Origin: CAZMCC01 sp964564695
GTDB taxonomy: Bacteria > Planctomycetota > Phycisphaerae > Phycisphaerales > UBA1924
Direction: 5' to 3'
DNA length: 59,895 nt
NCBI GenBank assembly: GCA_964564695.1
Contig: CAZMCC010000009.1
Span: forward strand, 1-59,895
This document shows positions 17,982 to 26,653 of the stretch, in pieces. How positions within the stretch are numbered: the stretch's first letter is position 1; each line of letters starts with the position of its first letter. A program made the position numbers and the translations under genes. The notes under the pieces were generated by a model. The model was not told where the DNA came from, ran no database searches, and saw only the letters and a program-made list of their open reading frames with translations.

Positions 17982-18273
17982 GAAGCAGCTTGCTCCCGCG
18001 AACCGCGGCGTCCCGGAAGTGCGGCGACAAGTCCTCGGGCATCCGCAGGTCAACGGTCCGCCCGAAGATGGCTTCAAGCTCCAGCGCGAGGCCGGCGAAC
18101 GTGATCAACCCCGGCGTTGCACCGGGTTCGAACTCGATCAGCACGTCGAGATCGCTCTCGGGCGTGAAGTGGTCGGTAAGGACCGAGCCAAAGAACGCCA
18201 GCCGCCGCACCCGGTGTCGCCGGCAGAAGGCCGCGATGCGCTCCTGCGGAATGGAAATCCCGTTGGCGACCAC
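17971..18273 (-). CDS. mntA: MntA-like minimal nucleotidyltransferase antitoxin
   Basis: The 100-residue protein has the minimal nucleotidyltransferase signature GSx10DxD in FFGSVLTDHFTPESDLDVLI, preceded by IPQERIAAFCRRHRVRRLAF and ending in GRTVDLRMPEDLSPHFRDAA. In MntA-HepT (type VII) systems this protein neutralises the HepT ribonuclease by AMPylating a tyrosine. Here the downstream hepT seems reduced to its first 40 codons, so the antitoxin is probably a leftover without a partner. The overlap of its stop with the following ATG preserves the original operon junction. Confidence 0.8.
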   Translation of the reverse strand: MVANGISIPQERIAAFCRRHRVRRLAFFGSVLTDHFTPESDLDVLIEFEPGATPGLITFAGLALELEAIFGRTVDLRMPEDLSPHFRDAAVRGSKLLHAA

Positions 18274-18304
18274 GCGAAATCGTAGTCACCCTCCAAAAGG
18301 GCGA

Positions 18305-18406
18305 CCCGGCGGACACAAGCTCCGCCGGGGCACCCCACGAAATTGTTGTGACTCACTCGTCCGAGGCAGCATGCCCAAGTGCCTTGAGCACCCGGGCATG
18401 CCACCC
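18305..18406. repeat. Two hairpin repeats between mntA and dnaK
   Basis: The first is cccggcgga / tccgccggg with loop cacaagc and foot gcacccc (18305-18336), closely related to the copies at 6621 and 57171. The second, catgcccaagt...cccgggcatg (18370-18400) with foot ccaccc, is a degenerate relative of the catgctcaagcc hairpins. They follow the dnaK stop on its own strand and precede mntA, so they could serve as the dnaK terminator. Confidence 0.65.
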
Positions 18407-18425
18407 AGCAAGGGAGAGACTGGGT

Positions 18426-20375
18426 TTAGTTCTTCACTTCGTACTCGGCGTCGATCACACCATCGCCGCCCTTGCCATCGACGGAGCCGCCGCCCGGCTG
18501 ACCACCGCCAGCGCCGCCCTGCTGGGCGCCCGCTTGCTTCGCCGCCTCCGCCTCATACACGGCCTTGCCCAGCTCCATGCCCGCGGTCTCGAGCTCCTTG
18601 AGCGCCGCCTCGATCGGGGCCTTCTCGTCGCCCTTGATGGCCGTCTCGAGGGCGCTCATCGCGCTCTCGATCTTGCCGCGCGATTCCTGGCTGATCTTGC
18701 CGCCGTGCTCTTCCAGAGCCTTGCGGGTCTGGAGCAGGAATGCGTCGGCCTTGTTCTTGAGGTCGACGACCTCGCGCCGCTTCTTGTCCTCGGCCGCGTG
18801 GGCCTCGGCGTCGCGCTTCATGCGCTCGATCTCGGCCTTGTCGATGCCGCCCGAGTTCGTGATCTTGATGTCGGCCTTCTTGCCCGTCGACTTGTCGGTC
18901 GCCGTCACCGTCAGGATGCCGTTGACGTCGATCGCAAACTCGACCTCGATCTGCGGCATGCCGCGCGGGGCCGGGGCGATGCCCGCAAGCTCGAACTGCC
19001 CCAGCGTGCGGTTGTCCTTGGCGAAGTCGCGCTCGCCCTGCAGGACGTGGATCTGCACGCTCGGCTGGCTGTCGGCGGCCGTCGAGAAGACCTGCTTCTC
19101 GGTCTTGGGAATCGTGGTGTTGCGCTCGATGAGCTTGGTCATGACGCCGCCCAGGGTCTCAACGCCCAGGCTGAGCGGCGTGACGTCGAGCAGGAGCACG
19201 TCCTTGACCTGACCCATGAGCACGCCGCCCTGGATGGCCGCGCCGATGGCGACGACCTCGTCGGGGTTGACGCTGCGGTTGGGCTCCTTGCCGAAGATCT
19301 CTTTGGCAATTGCCGCCGCCCGCGGCATGCGGGTAGAACCGCCCACCAGCACGACCTCGTCGATCTTGCTGATGTCGAGCTTCGCGTCCTTGAGGGCGTT
19401 GTTGCACGGGCCCTTGAGGCGCTCGAAGAGGTCGTGGGTGATGCTCTCGAACTTCGCGCGGGTGATGCTCACCTGCAGGTGCTTGGGGCCGCTCGCGTCC
19501 GCCGTGATGAACGGCAGGTTGACCCCCGTCTCCTGCATGGTTGAAAGCTCGATCTTGGCCTTCTCGGCGCCTTCCTTGAGGCGCTGCAGGGCCATCGCGT
19601 CCTTGCGGATGTCGATGCCCTCCTTCTTGCGGAACTCCTCGGCGATGTAATCAATCAGCCGCTGGTCCCAGTCGTCGCCGCCCAGGTGGGTGTCGCCGTT
19701 GGTCGCGAGCACTTCGAAGACGCCGTCGCCGATGTCGAGGATCGACACGTCAAACGTGCCCCCGCCGAGGTCGAAGACCGCGATCTTCTCGTTCTTCTTC
19801 TTGTCGAGGCCGTAGGCGAGGGCCGCCGCGGTCGGTTCGTTGATGATCCGCTCGACCTTGAGCCCCGCGATCTCGCCGGCGTCCTTGGTCGCCTGGCGCT
19901 GCGCATCGTTGAAGTAGGCCGGCACGGTGATGACCGCGCGATCAACCTTCTCGCCCAGGTAGTCCTCGGCCGTCTTCTTCAGGTCCTGGAGAATGAACGC
20001 CGAGATCTGCTGCGGCGTGAACTCGCCCTGGTTGACCTTCACCTTCACGAACTCTTCGGCGCCGCCGATGATCGTGTAGGGAACTTTGCTTTCTTCGTCG
20101 CCGCTCTTGCCGTAGACGCCCGCGGCCCCGCCGGCGACCTCGCTGTGGCGACGCCCCATGAACCGCTTGATCGAGAAGATCGTGTTCTTGGGGTTGGTGA
20201 CCTGCTGGTGCTTGGCGGGCTGGCCGACCAGACGCTCGCCCTTGTCGGTGAAACCGACCACGGACGGCGTGATGCGCGAACCGGAGCTATTGATGAGGAC
20301 CTTCGGCGTTGCGCCTTCCATGACGGCGACGACGGAGTTCGTGGTGCCGAGGTCGATGCCGATGATTTTGGACAT
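18426..20375 (-). CDS. dnaK: Hsp70 chaperone DnaK
   Basis: The 649-residue protein is a full-length DnaK, the ATP-dependent chaperone of the DnaK-DnaJ-GrpE system. The nucleotide-binding domain shows IGIDLGTTNSVVAVMEG, VITVPAYFNDAQRQATKDAG, IAVFDLGGGTFDVSILDIG and VVLVGGSTRMPRAAAIAKEI. The substrate-binding domain follows with DVTPLSLGVETLGGVMTKLI. The C-terminal tail is Gly/Gln-rich and ends DAEYEVKN, close to the usual EEVKD-like end. Neither grpE nor dnaJ is next to it. The ATG is preceded by AAGGGAGGG. No CIRCE element was seen upstream. Confidence 0.97.
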   Translation of the reverse strand: MSKIIGIDLGTTNSVVAVMEGATPKVLINSSGSRITPSVVGFTDKGERLVGQPAKHQQVTNPKNTIFSIKRFMGRRHSEVAGGAAGVYGKSGDEESKVPYTIIGGAEEFVKVKVNQGEFTPQQISAFILQDLKKTAEDYLGEKVDRAVITVPAYFNDAQRQATKDAGEIAGLKVERIINEPTAAALAYGLDKKKNEKIAVFDLGGGTFDVSILDIGDGVFEVLATNGDTHLGGDDWDQRLIDYIAEEFRKKEGIDIRKDAMALQRLKEGAEKAKIELSTMQETGVNLPFITADASGPKHLQVSITRAKFESITHDLFERLKGPCNNALKDAKLDISKIDEVVLVGGSTRMPRAAAIAKEIFGKEPNRSVNPDEVVAIGAAIQGGVLMGQVKDVLLLDVTPLSLGVETLGGVMTKLIERNTTIPKTEKQVFSTAADSQPSVQIHVLQGERDFAKDNRTLGQFELAGIAPAPRGMPQIEVEFAIDVNGILTVTATDKSTGKKADIKITNSGGIDKAEIERMKRDAEAHAAEDKKRREVVDLKNKADAFLLQTRKALEEHGGKISQESRGKIESAMSALETAIKGDEKAPIEAALKELETAGMELGKAVYEAEAAKQAGAQQGGAGGGQPGGGSVDGKGGDGVIDAEYEVKN

Positions 20376-20616
20376 GGTTTGGTAACCCTCCCTTGCTGAT
20401 GTCTTGCTCTTACCTTACCGCAGCGAATTGTTCGGGGAGAAGAAGGGCAAGCGGCGTGCCACGTGGGGGCCCTCGGGCGCGGGTCGATTGCGGGGTCGAT
20501 CATGGCCTGATTTGCCGCCAAACGGGGCACACGGCGTTCAGACTGCCGGATTGGCAGAGGCGTCGATCACCCCGTGTGGGGGGAGATTTGCGTACCCTTC
20601 GGGCATCGTGGGGCGA

Positions 20617-21627
20617 GTGACGGAAACACTCTGGGTCGAGCCGCGCCTGCGCGGATTCGCCGTCACCGACGACCGGCGCAATCCGCCCGGGACGGCCGGC
20701 CGGTTCATTCCATATGACACGGGCTGGGGCGCCCTCCACCGCGGCATGGGCGACGTTCCCCGCGAGGACGGCGTCGAGCCGCTCCGCGGTGTGCGGCTGC
20801 GGGTCTCCAGCGACGCCATGCGCAAGCTCGCCCGCCGCGCGATGGAGCGCGACTTCGCGTCGCGGATCCGCGACGGGGTGCTGCATTGCACGGTCAAGAC
20901 GCCGACATGGAGGCGGTGGATGCCGTGGGGGGTGCTCGCGCTCGGCGCGTTCTTCGTCGTCATGGGCGTGTTCGTCGCTTCGTGGCGTGCGCCCGGGCTG
21001 ATCAGCGCCGTGTGGTTTCCCGTAATGGCCCTCCTCCTTTGGAGCAGCACCAAGATCGACGTGACGAGCATTGGCGTCGACGGCGACAAGCTCGTGATCG
21101 AGCGGCTCGACGGCCGGACTGAGCGGCGGGCGCTGGGCACGATCGAGTACATGACGCCTGGTCTCGGCGGCGCCCTGGTGCGGTTCACCGACCAATCAAC
21201 AGTTCGGTTCGACGTCAACGGATTCCCCGCCCGCACGCTCTTCCGGACACTCCGGCGCGTCTACGCCCCGCACGCGGAGGAGCAGGACACGCGTGACGCC
21301 CACCGGGCGCTCAAGCGCAGCGCGGTGATCTACTGGCCCATCGGCTGCGTGCTCATCGGCGTGGCCCATTGGTACCTGGGCGCCTCCAACGGCTGGCAGA
21401 TCCCGGGATATCCGGTCCTCTCGGCCGTGGTGTCGTCGGTGGGGATCTGCCTTGGTCTGGCCGGCGTGTTCGCGCTGCAGGCGTTCCTCTTCCCGGCGCT
21501 TGCGAAGTGGAACGAGAACCGCGACTGGCGGCGCGAGCGGCAGCGGATGAAGGCGGGGAGAGCTGTGAGGGAGCGGGGAGCGGCGGCTGAGGATCCCACG
21601 CCGGCAGCGCAAGGGGTGTCGGCGTGA
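20617..21627 (+). CDS. Hypothetical membrane protein
   Basis: The frame is open from 20404, but the first part has no recognisable protein character; the GTG at 20617 is the best guess, with another possible start at the ATG in GMGDVPRED about 45 codons on. The product (336 residues from the GTG) has four probable membrane helices in two pairs: WGVLALGAFFVVMGVFVASW, ISAVWFPVMALLLWS, then VIYWPIGCVLIGVAHWYLGA and VSSVGICLGLAGVFALQAFL. Between the pairs lies a soluble part of about 90 residues with DVTSIGVDGDKLVIERLDGR, PH-like in appearance. The family is unknown. Its stop overlaps the next start (GTGA), so the genes are translationally coupled. Confidence 0.6.
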   Translation: MTETLWVEPRLRGFAVTDDRRNPPGTAGRFIPYDTGWGALHRGMGDVPREDGVEPLRGVRLRVSSDAMRKLARRAMERDFASRIRDGVLHCTVKTPTWRRWMPWGVLALGAFFVVMGVFVASWRAPGLISAVWFPVMALLLWSSTKIDVTSIGVDGDKLVIERLDGRTERRALGTIEYMTPGLGGALVRFTDQSTVRFDVNGFPARTLFRTLRRVYAPHAEEQDTRDAHRALKRSAVIYWPIGCVLIGVAHWYLGASNGWQIPGYPVLSAVVSSVGICLGLAGVFALQAFLFPALAKWNENRDWRRERQRMKAGRAVRERGAAAEDPTPAAQGVSA

Positions 21628-22385
21628 CGCGGCCATCCCGATCGTTCATGCTCGATGCCGCCGCCTCGATCGACCTCCCGCCGACCCTCCTCCCCTTCGC
21701 CGGCGACCTCTTTGGCTGGCTCGACGCCCTCGGCAGCACGCCGCGCCGGGTGGTGAACATGCTCGCCCGCGCGGGTATCGACGATCGCCATCGCATCATC
21801 GACCTGGGCTGCGGCAAGGGCGCGGTCGGTGTCGACGCCGCGGCACGGCTCGGGTGCCGTGTCGTCGGTGTCGACGCGATCGCGCCGTTCGTGGACTCGG
21901 CGCGTGTGCTCGCCCGCTTCCGCGGCGTCGCCGACCTGTGCCGCTTCGCGGTCGCCGATCAGGCCCGTGCGACCGGCCGATTCGACGCGGCCCTCTCGAT
22001 CGGCGTCATGCCGCTCGACCGGGCGGCCGCCCTTTGCCGACCGCGCGTGCAGCCCGGGGGCGTGTACATCCTCGACGATGTCGTTCGGCTCCAGCGCGTG
22101 ACCGCCGCCCGCGGCCTGGGCGCGCCGACGCTGCGCGAAGCCCGCGCGATGCTCGAGCGCGACGGCGACCGAATCGAGGAGTGCATCACGCCCTCGCCGT
22201 CCGAAACGGCGCGATTGAACGCCCGCACATTCAGAATGCTCGAGGTCGGCGCCACCCGCGTGGGGGTCCACCACCCGCGCTTGCGCCCCGCCTTGCGGGC
22301 GTTCCTCGCGCGGCAGCGCGACGCCAACAAGGTGCTCGTCGGGCCCTTGCGGCCCACGCTGTGGCTGATACGCAAGTCAGGCTGA
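21624..22385 (+). CDS. Class I SAM-dependent methyltransferase
   Basis: The GTG start overlaps the stop codon of the membrane protein upstream by four bases. The 253-residue protein has a methyltransferase core with motif I RIIDLGCGKGAVGVDAAARL, the strand-2 acidic end VVGVDAIAPF, and QPGGVYILDD at motif III. A C-terminal portion of about 100 residues, rich in Arg, does not resemble a known substrate domain. The coupled membrane protein may point to a shared task at the membrane, but nothing in the sequence identifies the substrate. Confidence 0.78.
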   Translation: MTRPSRSFMLDAAASIDLPPTLLPFAGDLFGWLDALGSTPRRVVNMLARAGIDDRHRIIDLGCGKGAVGVDAAARLGCRVVGVDAIAPFVDSARVLARFRGVADLCRFAVADQARATGRFDAALSIGVMPLDRAAALCRPRVQPGGVYILDDVVRLQRVTAARGLGAPTLREARAMLERDGDRIEECITPSPSETARLNARTFRMLEVGATRVGVHHPRLRPALRAFLARQRDANKVLVGPLRPTLWLIRKSG

Positions 22386-22395
22386 AGATGGGTGG

Positions 22396-22490
22396 CATGC
22401 TCAAGCCGCTTTGGGCTTGAGCATGTCTGCGCTCTTGATGTGACCGCACAAGCACATGCTCAAGCCCCGAGCGGCTTGAGCATGCCACCC
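22396..22490. repeat. Two opposed copies of the catgctcaagcc hairpin
   Basis: The copy at 22396-22425 pairs catgctcaagcc with ggcttgagcatg around loop gctttg (the complement of caaagc), with foot ggtgg on the left. The copy at 22455-22484 has the same arms around loop ccgagc with foot ccaccc on the right. The copies point in opposite directions and fill the gap between convergent genes (methyltransferase, and the minus-strand nuclease-like gene ending at 22504). Identical arms occur at 36764 and 45025. Confidence 0.8.
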
Positions 22491-22503
22491 GGCCCATGCC
22501 CGC

Positions 22504-23880
22504 TTACAGGCACTCCGGCGGCGCCGCAAAGTACGCGTTGATGAACTCACCCACGTCGGCCGAGTTCGAAACCCCGTTGTGGTCGAAATCGGTCACGAGC
22601 GTCCCGTTGACCTGGTCCTCGAACCAGTCGTTGATGAATTCGCCCACGTCGGACGAGTTCACGATGCCGTTGCCGTCCCAGTCGGCGATGCACTTCGGCT
22701 TCTTGGGGACGAGCGGGACGCTGAGGTCCATGATGACCGGGCGGTGGTCCGAGGCGATGCCCGACGCGAGCCCGCCGCCGCCGGGCATGCCGACGAGCTC
22801 GGGCGGAAACTGCCCGCCGCCCGAGATGATCGTGCTCGAGTTGAAGACGAACGCCCGCACCTGCGTGGCCACCGAGTCGTGCCACAGCAGGTAGTCGATC
22901 TTGCTGCCGCTCTGGGTCGCACGGCTGCCGGTGAAGAGGTCCACCGCGGCGTCGTAGGTCGCGTCGGTGCGATCGCGGTCGCAGCCGTCGGCGCCGCCCT
23001 GGCTGGCGCCGAAAGCCATGTAGTCGGCCGGGCCGCGACGCCCGTTGGTGTTTTCGTCCTCGTTCAGGTCGCCGCCCCACACGATGGGCGTTCCGGGACT
23101 GAGGATCGATGTGGGGTTGCCGGGCGAGACGACCCGGTTGTCAGGGTCGGGGTTGCCTGTTCCCAGGCCGTTGTATTGGGCGTCGAGGAAATAGGCGATC
23201 CGCGGCCCGACGCGGGCCCGCTGGTCGCGCGACGCGGCGTCGCTCCCGCTCTTGAGGTGCGAGCACGTGCACACAAGATCACCCACCCAGACGTCGTCGG
23301 GGAGATTGAACTCGGCGATGATGATCCCGCGGATCTCGGCGTTGCCCGAGGTCCAATAGGCGCCGCCGGGTGCGCTGACCAGGAAGTTCTGGTCCACGGC
23401 GTTCCCCGACCCGTTGATGTCGCCGAGAGGGAAGCGCGACATGATGCAGTTGCGGTTGAACCCGTCGTCGACGGTCCCGACGATCCGCGTCGGCAGGTCA
23501 TAGTCGGGCGCGTACAGCTTCACGTAGCTCGTCACGGCCCCGCCCAGGAACGGGTCGGTCCCGCCGTCCATGAAGAGGTTGAGGACCGTCTGCATGTTGG
23601 CGACGGAATCCACCCCGTTGTTGTCGGCGCACTCCTGCAGCAGGATCACATCCGGCCGCAGCGACGCGACGATCCGCGCCAGGGCGGTCCACTGGTTCAA
23701 TCCCTCGGTCTTGACGATCTGGCTCCGCAGCCCGTCACCCACGTTCCACGTCATCACCCGCAGGTGCCCGAGCTCGGCCTTGCGCCACTGGCCGGTGGGC
23801 GGGTTCCATTGGGCGTGGGCGGCGCTGCTGAGCAAGGACAGGGCGAGGACGGCGGCGAGGGCGAGTCGTGGGCGACGCAT
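22504..23880 (-). CDS. Secreted endonuclease/exonuclease/phosphatase-fold protein with GC-type dockerin
   Basis: The ATG at 23880 opens a signal peptide (LALAAVLALSLLSSAAHAQ). The 458-residue protein has the EEP-fold pattern of DNase I-like enzymes: LRVMTWNVGDG at the first strand, RPDVILLQECADNNGVDSVA with the metal-ligand Glu, WGGDLNEDENTNGR with the GDLN motif, and ASDHRPVIMDLSV with the terminal SDH. All expected metal and catalytic positions are present, so it should hydrolyse phosphodiester or phosphate bonds. Two dockerin-like segments close the protein (DWDGNGIVNSSDVGEFINDW and DFDHNGVSNSADVGEFINAY). Probably an extracellular nuclease or phosphatase attached to the cell surface. Confidence 0.88.
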   Translation of the reverse strand: MRRPRLALAAVLALSLLSSAAHAQWNPPTGQWRKAELGHLRVMTWNVGDGLRSQIVKTEGLNQWTALARIVASLRPDVILLQECADNNGVDSVANMQTVLNLFMDGGTDPFLGGAVTSYVKLYAPDYDLPTRIVGTVDDGFNRNCIMSRFPLGDINGSGNAVDQNFLVSAPGGAYWTSGNAEIRGIIIAEFNLPDDVWVGDLVCTCSHLKSGSDAASRDQRARVGPRIAYFLDAQYNGLGTGNPDPDNRVVSPGNPTSILSPGTPIVWGGDLNEDENTNGRRGPADYMAFGASQGGADGCDRDRTDATYDAAVDLFTGSRATQSGSKIDYLLWHDSVATQVRAFVFNSSTIISGGGQFPPELVGMPGGGGLASGIASDHRPVIMDLSVPLVPKKPKCIADWDGNGIVNSSDVGEFINDWFEDQVNGTLVTDFDHNGVSNSADVGEFINAYFAAPPECL

Positions 23881-23934
23881 TCAGAATTCCTCCGGGAAAA
23901 TGGACCCGATTCTAGCGGGGACGGCATCGCATAG

Positions 23935-24020
23935 GAGCCCCGAGCGGCAGCGACGGGCCACGGCGACATCGCTTTCGCGAGCTGCACCGCCGTGGCCAGG
24001 CGCTGCCGGTTCCGGCTCTT
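23935..24020. repeat. Paired-arm repeat of the gagcccggagcggcagcgacgggcc type
   Basis: The left arm (aggagccccgagcggcagcg, continuing to acgggccacggcg) and the right arm (cgccgtggccaggcgctgcc, continuing to ggttccggctctt) are imperfect inverted copies separated by about 20 bases. The same two-arm layout recurs at 50921-51024 and, with part of the left arm used as coding sequence, near 37398-37501 and 38128-38230. Here it lies upstream of the dockerin nuclease and downstream of a terminator. Confidence 0.75.
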
Positions 24021-24028
24021 AACAAAGA

Positions 24029-24060
24029 AGGCCCCCCGCGCCATTCAACGCGGAGGGCCT
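24029..24060 (-). terminator. Intrinsic terminator of the dockerin protein gene
   Basis: Arms aggccccccgcg and cgcggagggcct pair at 11 of 12 positions around an 8-base loop. Read on the minus strand, the hairpin is followed by the T-rich sequence cttctttgtt and lies about 65 bases after the stop at 24126. This is a standard rho-independent terminator. Confidence 0.78.
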
Positions 24061-24125
24061 GAACCTGTCGGATTCCCACATGTTCGCGTAACGCGAATGT
24101 GGGGGGGGCGGGGGCGGGCGTCGGA

Positions 24126-26417
24126 TCAAATCGTGCAGCCCGCGAAGGGCAGCTGGTTGGCCTGCGCGGCGAAGTAGGTGTTGATGAATTCACCCACGTC
24201 GGCCGAATTCGACACGCCGTTGCAGTCAACGTCGGCGTATATGGTGGTCAGGGTGGACTGATCAAGGAAGTACGTGTTGATGTGCTCGCCGACGTCGGTC
24301 GAGTTGGCGATCCCGTCGCGGTTCCAGTCGGCGACGCACTCGCACTCGTCGGGAATGCCGTTGGCCCCGCCCGCGCGGTACGGCCCGCCCGGTGTCTGCG
24401 GCGCGTCGAAGTCGAAGCAGTCCCTGCTGAAGCCGCCCGCGATGTCCGCGGCGTCGTCAATCCCGTTCTCGTTGCAGTCGGTCGGCTTCCCGCCGCCGAG
24501 GGTCAGGCAGATGTACTGCTGGCCGGGGATTTCGCCGAAGTTGACCTCGCTGGTCTCGCCCATGTTGCCGTAGTCGGAGGGGAGCCCGCCAATGACCTGG
24601 TTGGACATGAAGGTGTAGTTGTCGTTGGCGATGAAGCCGGCGACCTTGATGCAGCTCTTGCCGTCCCAGCCGAGCTCGCTCAGCTTGATGCGCACCTCAA
24701 AACCGGTCGTCACGGCGGAGGCCAGCTTCTCGCTCGAGGTGTCGCCGGTGTTGCCGGCGAGGTTCGAGTTGTCCATGTCGGCGACGATCAGGCCTTCCTC
24801 GGCGAGGGGGCCGGGGTTGTACGGATCGGCCGAGATCGTGCGCGGGCCATAGGCCGCGAACAGGTTCGGGAGTGCGAACTCGAAGTCCTTGCTCTGCACG
24901 TCGAGTCGCGGCCCGGCGAAGGGGATGGGGGTGAAGAAGCTCTTGGAGCCGCCGTCGAACGCGCCGTAGTCGAGGGAGTTGAAGAAGAAGTCCTCGGCTC
25001 GCCCGTCGTCACGCAGGAACATGGCGTTGATGAAGTGGATGACGGGGTTGTTGCCGTTGCCGTAGCTGAAGGCGTAGTCGGCCGCGAAATCTTCCTCGAA
25101 GGTCAGACCGGTGGTCTGGATGCTGAAGCAGGGGCAGCCGCTCTGGCACGGGTCGGGGACCTGGCACAGCGGGTCCTTGGGATCGACCGGCTGGGTGATC
25201 GAGCGCGAGCCCATCTTGTTGAAGTTGTTGTCGGCGTCGAGGTTGACGTTGACGCTCGTCTGGTCAATGCGCCCGAAGATGTTCTGCCCGCCCGGGGCGG
25301 CGTCGAAGAACAGCACGAGCTTGTTGAAGTTGGTCTGGACGTTGCCGGTGACCATGAGATAGAGATACTCGTCATCGGCGGTGGCGTACAGGGCGTCGAT
25401 CTCCGACCCGTTGGCCGTGTCGCGCTGCGTGGAGCCGGGGATGCACCCGTCGACGCCGGCGGTGTTGGAGTTGTTGATGGTGAGGTCGATGCCCGGGTTG
25501 GAGCCGCCCGAGATGACGCCGTCGCTCCCGTAGGTGCCCTGGCCGACATACCCGCCCTGGCCGCCCTGCTTGTCGTCGATGCGCAGCTCGGCGTAGTTCA
25601 CGAAGAGGTCCGTGCCGTTGCCGGTGCACGCCACCCAGAAGTCAGCCGCGAAGTCCTCGTCGAAGCGCAGGCCGTTGGTCCCCGCCGGCGCGCCGCCCAT
25701 GCGGTTGAGCCCGTCGAAGTCGACGTTCGGGTTGTCGTTGCGGAGCCGCTGTTGGCCGCCGCTGCGAGTATCGAAGAACACCGACATCTTGTTGAAGTTG
25801 GTCTCGAGGTTGCCCGCGATGAAGACGTACAGACGATCACCGTTCACCACGGCGAACACCTGGTCGATCTCCGACCCGCCGCACGGGCCGATCTGGCCCT
25901 GGGTCGCGTCGCCGAAGCCGGTGCCCTGGCTCTGCACGAACAGCGCCGCGCCGTACGCGGCGTCGAGCGTGCCGTCGATCGTCGGAGCCGTGCCCGACGT
26001 GCCCGCCACGATGAACTCGTCGGCGGGATAGCTGATGGTCGTGAGGTCGACGTTCCGCGGCTCGCCGAAGTTGGTCGTGCCGTTGGGAATCGGCCCGATG
26101 AGCTGGTTCGACATGAAGTCATAGCCGCCCGAGATGATGAACCCGGAGATCTTGATCGGGCCGGCGGGGTTGCCGATCGCCGAGAGCGCGATGCTGAACT
26201 CGACGCCCGTCGTCACGCCCGCGCCGCTCGTCGGCGGACAGGGAGCGGGGGGGGTGTAGTTGTTGTCGCCAAACTGGGTCGGGTTCAGGCTGTTGACCCA
26301 CTGGGCCTGGCCATACGACGCGTCCTTCACGCCGTCGATCACGGCCTTGTTCTGCGCCATCACCGCCGCCGACGCAGACAGCGCCAGCCCGGCCACCACC
26401 AACACTCGGTTCTTCAT
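24126..26417 (-). CDS. Secreted repeat protein with GC-type dockerin
   Basis: The ATG at 26417 is preceded by GAAGGAGC and begins a clear signal peptide (VLVVAGLALSASAAVMAQ). The 763-residue protein contains at least two internally similar modules: residues about 120-270 and about 320-470 share SEIDQVFAVVNGDRLYVFIA versus SEIDALYATADDEYLYLMVT, then ETNFNKMSVFFD versus QTNFNKLVLFFD, and FDEDFAADF versus FEEDFAADY. The pattern (IDG..D..YG, then LYVF or LYLM) resembles the DOMON-like or CBM9-like beta sandwich of carbohydrate-active proteins. Two dockerin-like segments end the protein (DWNRDGIANSTDVGEHINTY, DVDCNGVSNSADVGEFINTY). A surface-anchored glycan-binding role is inferred. Confidence 0.78.
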   Translation of the reverse strand: MKNRVLVVAGLALSASAAVMAQNKAVIDGVKDASYGQAQWVNSLNPTQFGDNNYTPPAPCPPTSGAGVTTGVEFSIALSAIGNPAGPIKISGFIISGGYDFMSNQLIGPIPNGTTNFGEPRNVDLTTISYPADEFIVAGTSGTAPTIDGTLDAAYGAALFVQSQGTGFGDATQGQIGPCGGSEIDQVFAVVNGDRLYVFIAGNLETNFNKMSVFFDTRSGGQQRLRNDNPNVDFDGLNRMGGAPAGTNGLRFDEDFAADFWVACTGNGTDLFVNYAELRIDDKQGGQGGYVGQGTYGSDGVISGGSNPGIDLTINNSNTAGVDGCIPGSTQRDTANGSEIDALYATADDEYLYLMVTGNVQTNFNKLVLFFDAAPGGQNIFGRIDQTSVNVNLDADNNFNKMGSRSITQPVDPKDPLCQVPDPCQSGCPCFSIQTTGLTFEEDFAADYAFSYGNGNNPVIHFINAMFLRDDGRAEDFFFNSLDYGAFDGGSKSFFTPIPFAGPRLDVQSKDFEFALPNLFAAYGPRTISADPYNPGPLAEEGLIVADMDNSNLAGNTGDTSSEKLASAVTTGFEVRIKLSELGWDGKSCIKVAGFIANDNYTFMSNQVIGGLPSDYGNMGETSEVNFGEIPGQQYICLTLGGGKPTDCNENGIDDAADIAGGFSRDCFDFDAPQTPGGPYRAGGANGIPDECECVADWNRDGIANSTDVGEHINTYFLDQSTLTTIYADVDCNGVSNSADVGEFINTYFAAQANQLPFAGCTI

Positions 26418-26653
26418 CTCGACGCTCCTTCGCAGGTGAGTTGTCATTCGGTGCGGCAGATACCGCCCGGCGCATGACGCACCGGGGCGAAAACCGCCTG
26501 CGCACCGCCTTGAAAATCAGCAAGGCCATCAAGAGTAACGGAATTTCGGGTCCGTACCAACCCACAAACAACGAATTTGCACGCAGCCGAAAGTTTTGGG
26601 GGTGGGGGAGTGGGGGGGTGGGGCGTGGGGGGGGTGACGTGTTGAACGATTCG

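Noticed and set aside
20376..20616. CIRCE or other heat-shock operator upstream of dnaK
   Set aside because: No TTAGCACTC-N9-GAGTGCTAA-like inverted repeat could be found; no other operator was convincing.
23881..24125. tRNA or small RNA gene in a structured gap
   Set aside because: The structure is explained by a paired-arm repeat and an intrinsic terminator; no cloverleaf or anticodon arm fits.
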